From Luminiphilus sp. (GTDB lineage Bacteria; Pseudomonadota; Gammaproteobacteria; Pseudomonadales; Halieaceae): a stretch of 6,597 nt of DNA. The DNA is taken from the NCBI GenBank assembly GCA_022425845.1, contig JAKMEU010000093.1, positions 1 through 6,597 on the forward strand, given 5' to 3'. Positions 5,488 to 6,597 of the stretch are shown here, one piece after another. A program made the position numbers and the translations under genes. Each line of letters begins with the position of its first letter. The stretch's first letter is position 1. Under the pieces are notes generated by a model. That model had not been told where the DNA came from, ran no database searches, and worked only from the letters and a program-made list of their open reading frames with translations.

Positions 5488-6597
5488 ATGACCGTGTTGA
5501 AGAAAAGCTTGGGTTTAGCGCTGCTCATGGGACTGGGTGTAGGAGGCGTTGCCGACGATATGCCACCGCCGCTCCCCATTGAACCCACCGGGATCATTGA
5601 AACACTGCCCGACCGTTATCCGGCTGAGTGGTTTCTGGTTCACGATGCCTCCTTTTTCCATATGTCCGATGGCAAGGTTTATGTTCTCGACACCAGTAAG
5701 GAATCGGTGGGCGAGCAGGTACAGGGCATGTTCCCGGTCAACCTCATGGGCAGCCTGTTACAGGTGCCTTCCCGGGGTGAGATCATGTCGGTTGAGACGT
5801 TTCACACCCGCGGCACCCGGGGCGATCGTTTTGATGTGTTAACCATCTGGGACAACGCCAACCTGGATGTTGTCGCCGAGGTAGCGTTGCCCGGTTCCAA
5901 ACGCTTTATGGGTATGCCCCAGCGTGTCGCCCTTCACGCCCTGAATGACGATCGTTGGCTGGCTATTTTCAACCTGAGTCCCTCGACCTCGGTAACGCTG
6001 GTTGATTTGGATGAGCGCGCCATTATTGGCGAAATACCGATACCGGGCTGTAGCTTCATCTATCCCAACGGCGATATGGCGTTTAGCTCCATCTGTGCTG
6101 ATGGCCGAATGCTGACAGTTGTCCTCGATGAAGAGGGTGGCGAGAAAGCGCGAAGTTTCACCGAGGTATTTTTTGATTCCGATGATACGCCCCTGTTTGA
6201 AAGGCCCGCTCTTGCCGGCGGCATTGTTTACTTTCCTGCCTTTGATGCCCGGGTACAGCCCGTGGCAATGATCGGAGAAACGGCGTCGCGGATGGCGCCC
6301 TGGTCCCTGGTGGGAGAGGGGGAGGAGAGCTGGGCGCCTTCTGGCATTGGTATCGACGGCGAGGATGATCTGGGTCGAATTTATTTCCTGATGAACCCCG
6401 AGGCGAATGGTGTGGACGGCATGCACAATGCCGGCGGCGCGGAAATTTGGGTGTTTGATCCCGAAGCGCGGCGTCGGGTGCTTCGTATCCCGTTACAGGA
6501 AGGGGGGGTGAGTTGCGCAGTGAGCCGGGGGGAGGAGCCGCAGGTTCTGGTCACCAATCCGGTTGATATGAGTGTCGAGCTTTACGATGCTCTTTCA
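5488..6597 (+). CDS. aauB: Amine dehydrogenase large (heavy) subunit, aralkylamine dehydrogenase-like; 3' end cut off
   Basis: 370 codons are open to the window edge with no stop; the family is usually around 390-420 residues as a precursor, so little is missing. Residues 1-22 look like a Sec signal peptide (KK, hydrophobic core, GGVA before DD), placing it in the periplasm. The rest fits the seven-bladed propeller heavy chain of tryptophan-tryptophylquinone amine dehydrogenases: THTRGTRGD-type strand (FHTRGTRGDRFDVLTIWD, 115-132), NLSPSTSVTLVD (162-173), GC...C at Cys188 and Cys203 matching the family disulfide, WAPSG at 282-286, and MHNAGGAEIWVFD at 312-324. The heavy chain houses and orients the small TTQ subunit, which converts a primary amine to aldehyde plus ammonia and passes electrons to azurin-like carriers. 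The RGTRG strand resembles aralkylamine (AauB) rather than methylamine (MauB) enzymes, and the paa context agrees; the symbol is tentative. Start supported by GAGAGG at 5475-5480. aauE, aauD and aauA are expected next. Confidence 0.85.
   Translation, partial: MTVLKKSLGLALLMGLGVGGVADDMPPPLPIEPTGIIETLPDRYPAEWFLVHDASFFHMSDGKVYVLDTSKESVGEQVQGMFPVNLMGSLLQVPSRGEIMSVETFHTRGTRGDRFDVLTIWDNANLDVVAEVALPGSKRFMGMPQRVALHALNDDRWLAIFNLSPSTSVTLVDLDERAIIGEIPIPGCSFIYPNGDMAFSSICADGRMLTVVLDEEGGEKARSFTEVFFDSDDTPLFERPALAGGIVYFPAFDARVQPVAMIGETASRMAPWSLVGEGEESWAPSGIGIDGEDDLGRIYFLMNPEANGVDGMHNAGGAEIWVFDPEARRRVLRIPLQEGGVSCAVSRGEEPQVLVTNPVDMSVELYDALS

Noticed and set aside
5839..6426. A 195-codon open frame on the minus strand
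   Set aside because: It is antisense to the amine dehydrogenase large subunit, whose motifs run through this region on the plus strand; its translation shows no recognisable domain.
1..6597. CRISPR arrays, tRNA or rRNA genes, insertion sequences or defence genes
   Set aside because: No direct-repeat array, transposase, terminal inverted repeats or structured RNA gene was seen; almost all bases are explained by metabolic and transport genes.

Overview
The window is a stretch of bacterial catabolic DNA, moderately GC-rich, with all six recognisable genes and one further partial gene on the + strand and very little non-coding space. Gene content (aerobic phenylacetyl-CoA epoxidase, an ActP-type sodium symporter and a TTQ-type amine dehydrogenase) points to an aerobic proteobacterium. 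A gammaproteobacterium is my best guess from protein similarity, but the sequence alone does not fix the lineage.

Layout: (1) 1-1833 is the 3' part of a phenylacetyl-CoA epoxidase operon: the tail of paaC, then paaD and paaE, spaced by 12 and 1 nt. (2) 1834-1922 is an 89-nt gap with a short GC hairpin and no convincing promoter. (3) 1923-3832 is a transport pair, a DUF485-like two-helix membrane protein overlapping (ATGA) an ActP/PaaL-type sodium:solute symporter. (4) 3833-4051 is a 219-nt regulatory gap holding a candidate sigma70 promoter and a strong imperfect inverted repeat. (5) 4052-6597 is a second transcription unit: an NAD-type aldehyde dehydrogenase and, 14 nt later, a secreted amine dehydrogenase large subunit that runs off the end of the window.

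Read together, the genes suggest a route for arylalkylamines such as phenethylamine. A periplasmic TTQ amine dehydrogenase would deaminate the amine to an arylacetaldehyde, and the cytoplasmic aldehyde dehydrogenase would oxidise this to the arylacetate. External arylacetate (or acetate) would enter through the symporter. After CoA ligation by an enzyme not in this window, PaaABCDE would epoxidise the ring. The paa assignments rest on clear motifs. The aryl specificity of the amine dehydrogenase, aldehyde dehydrogenase and symporter is inferred from context.
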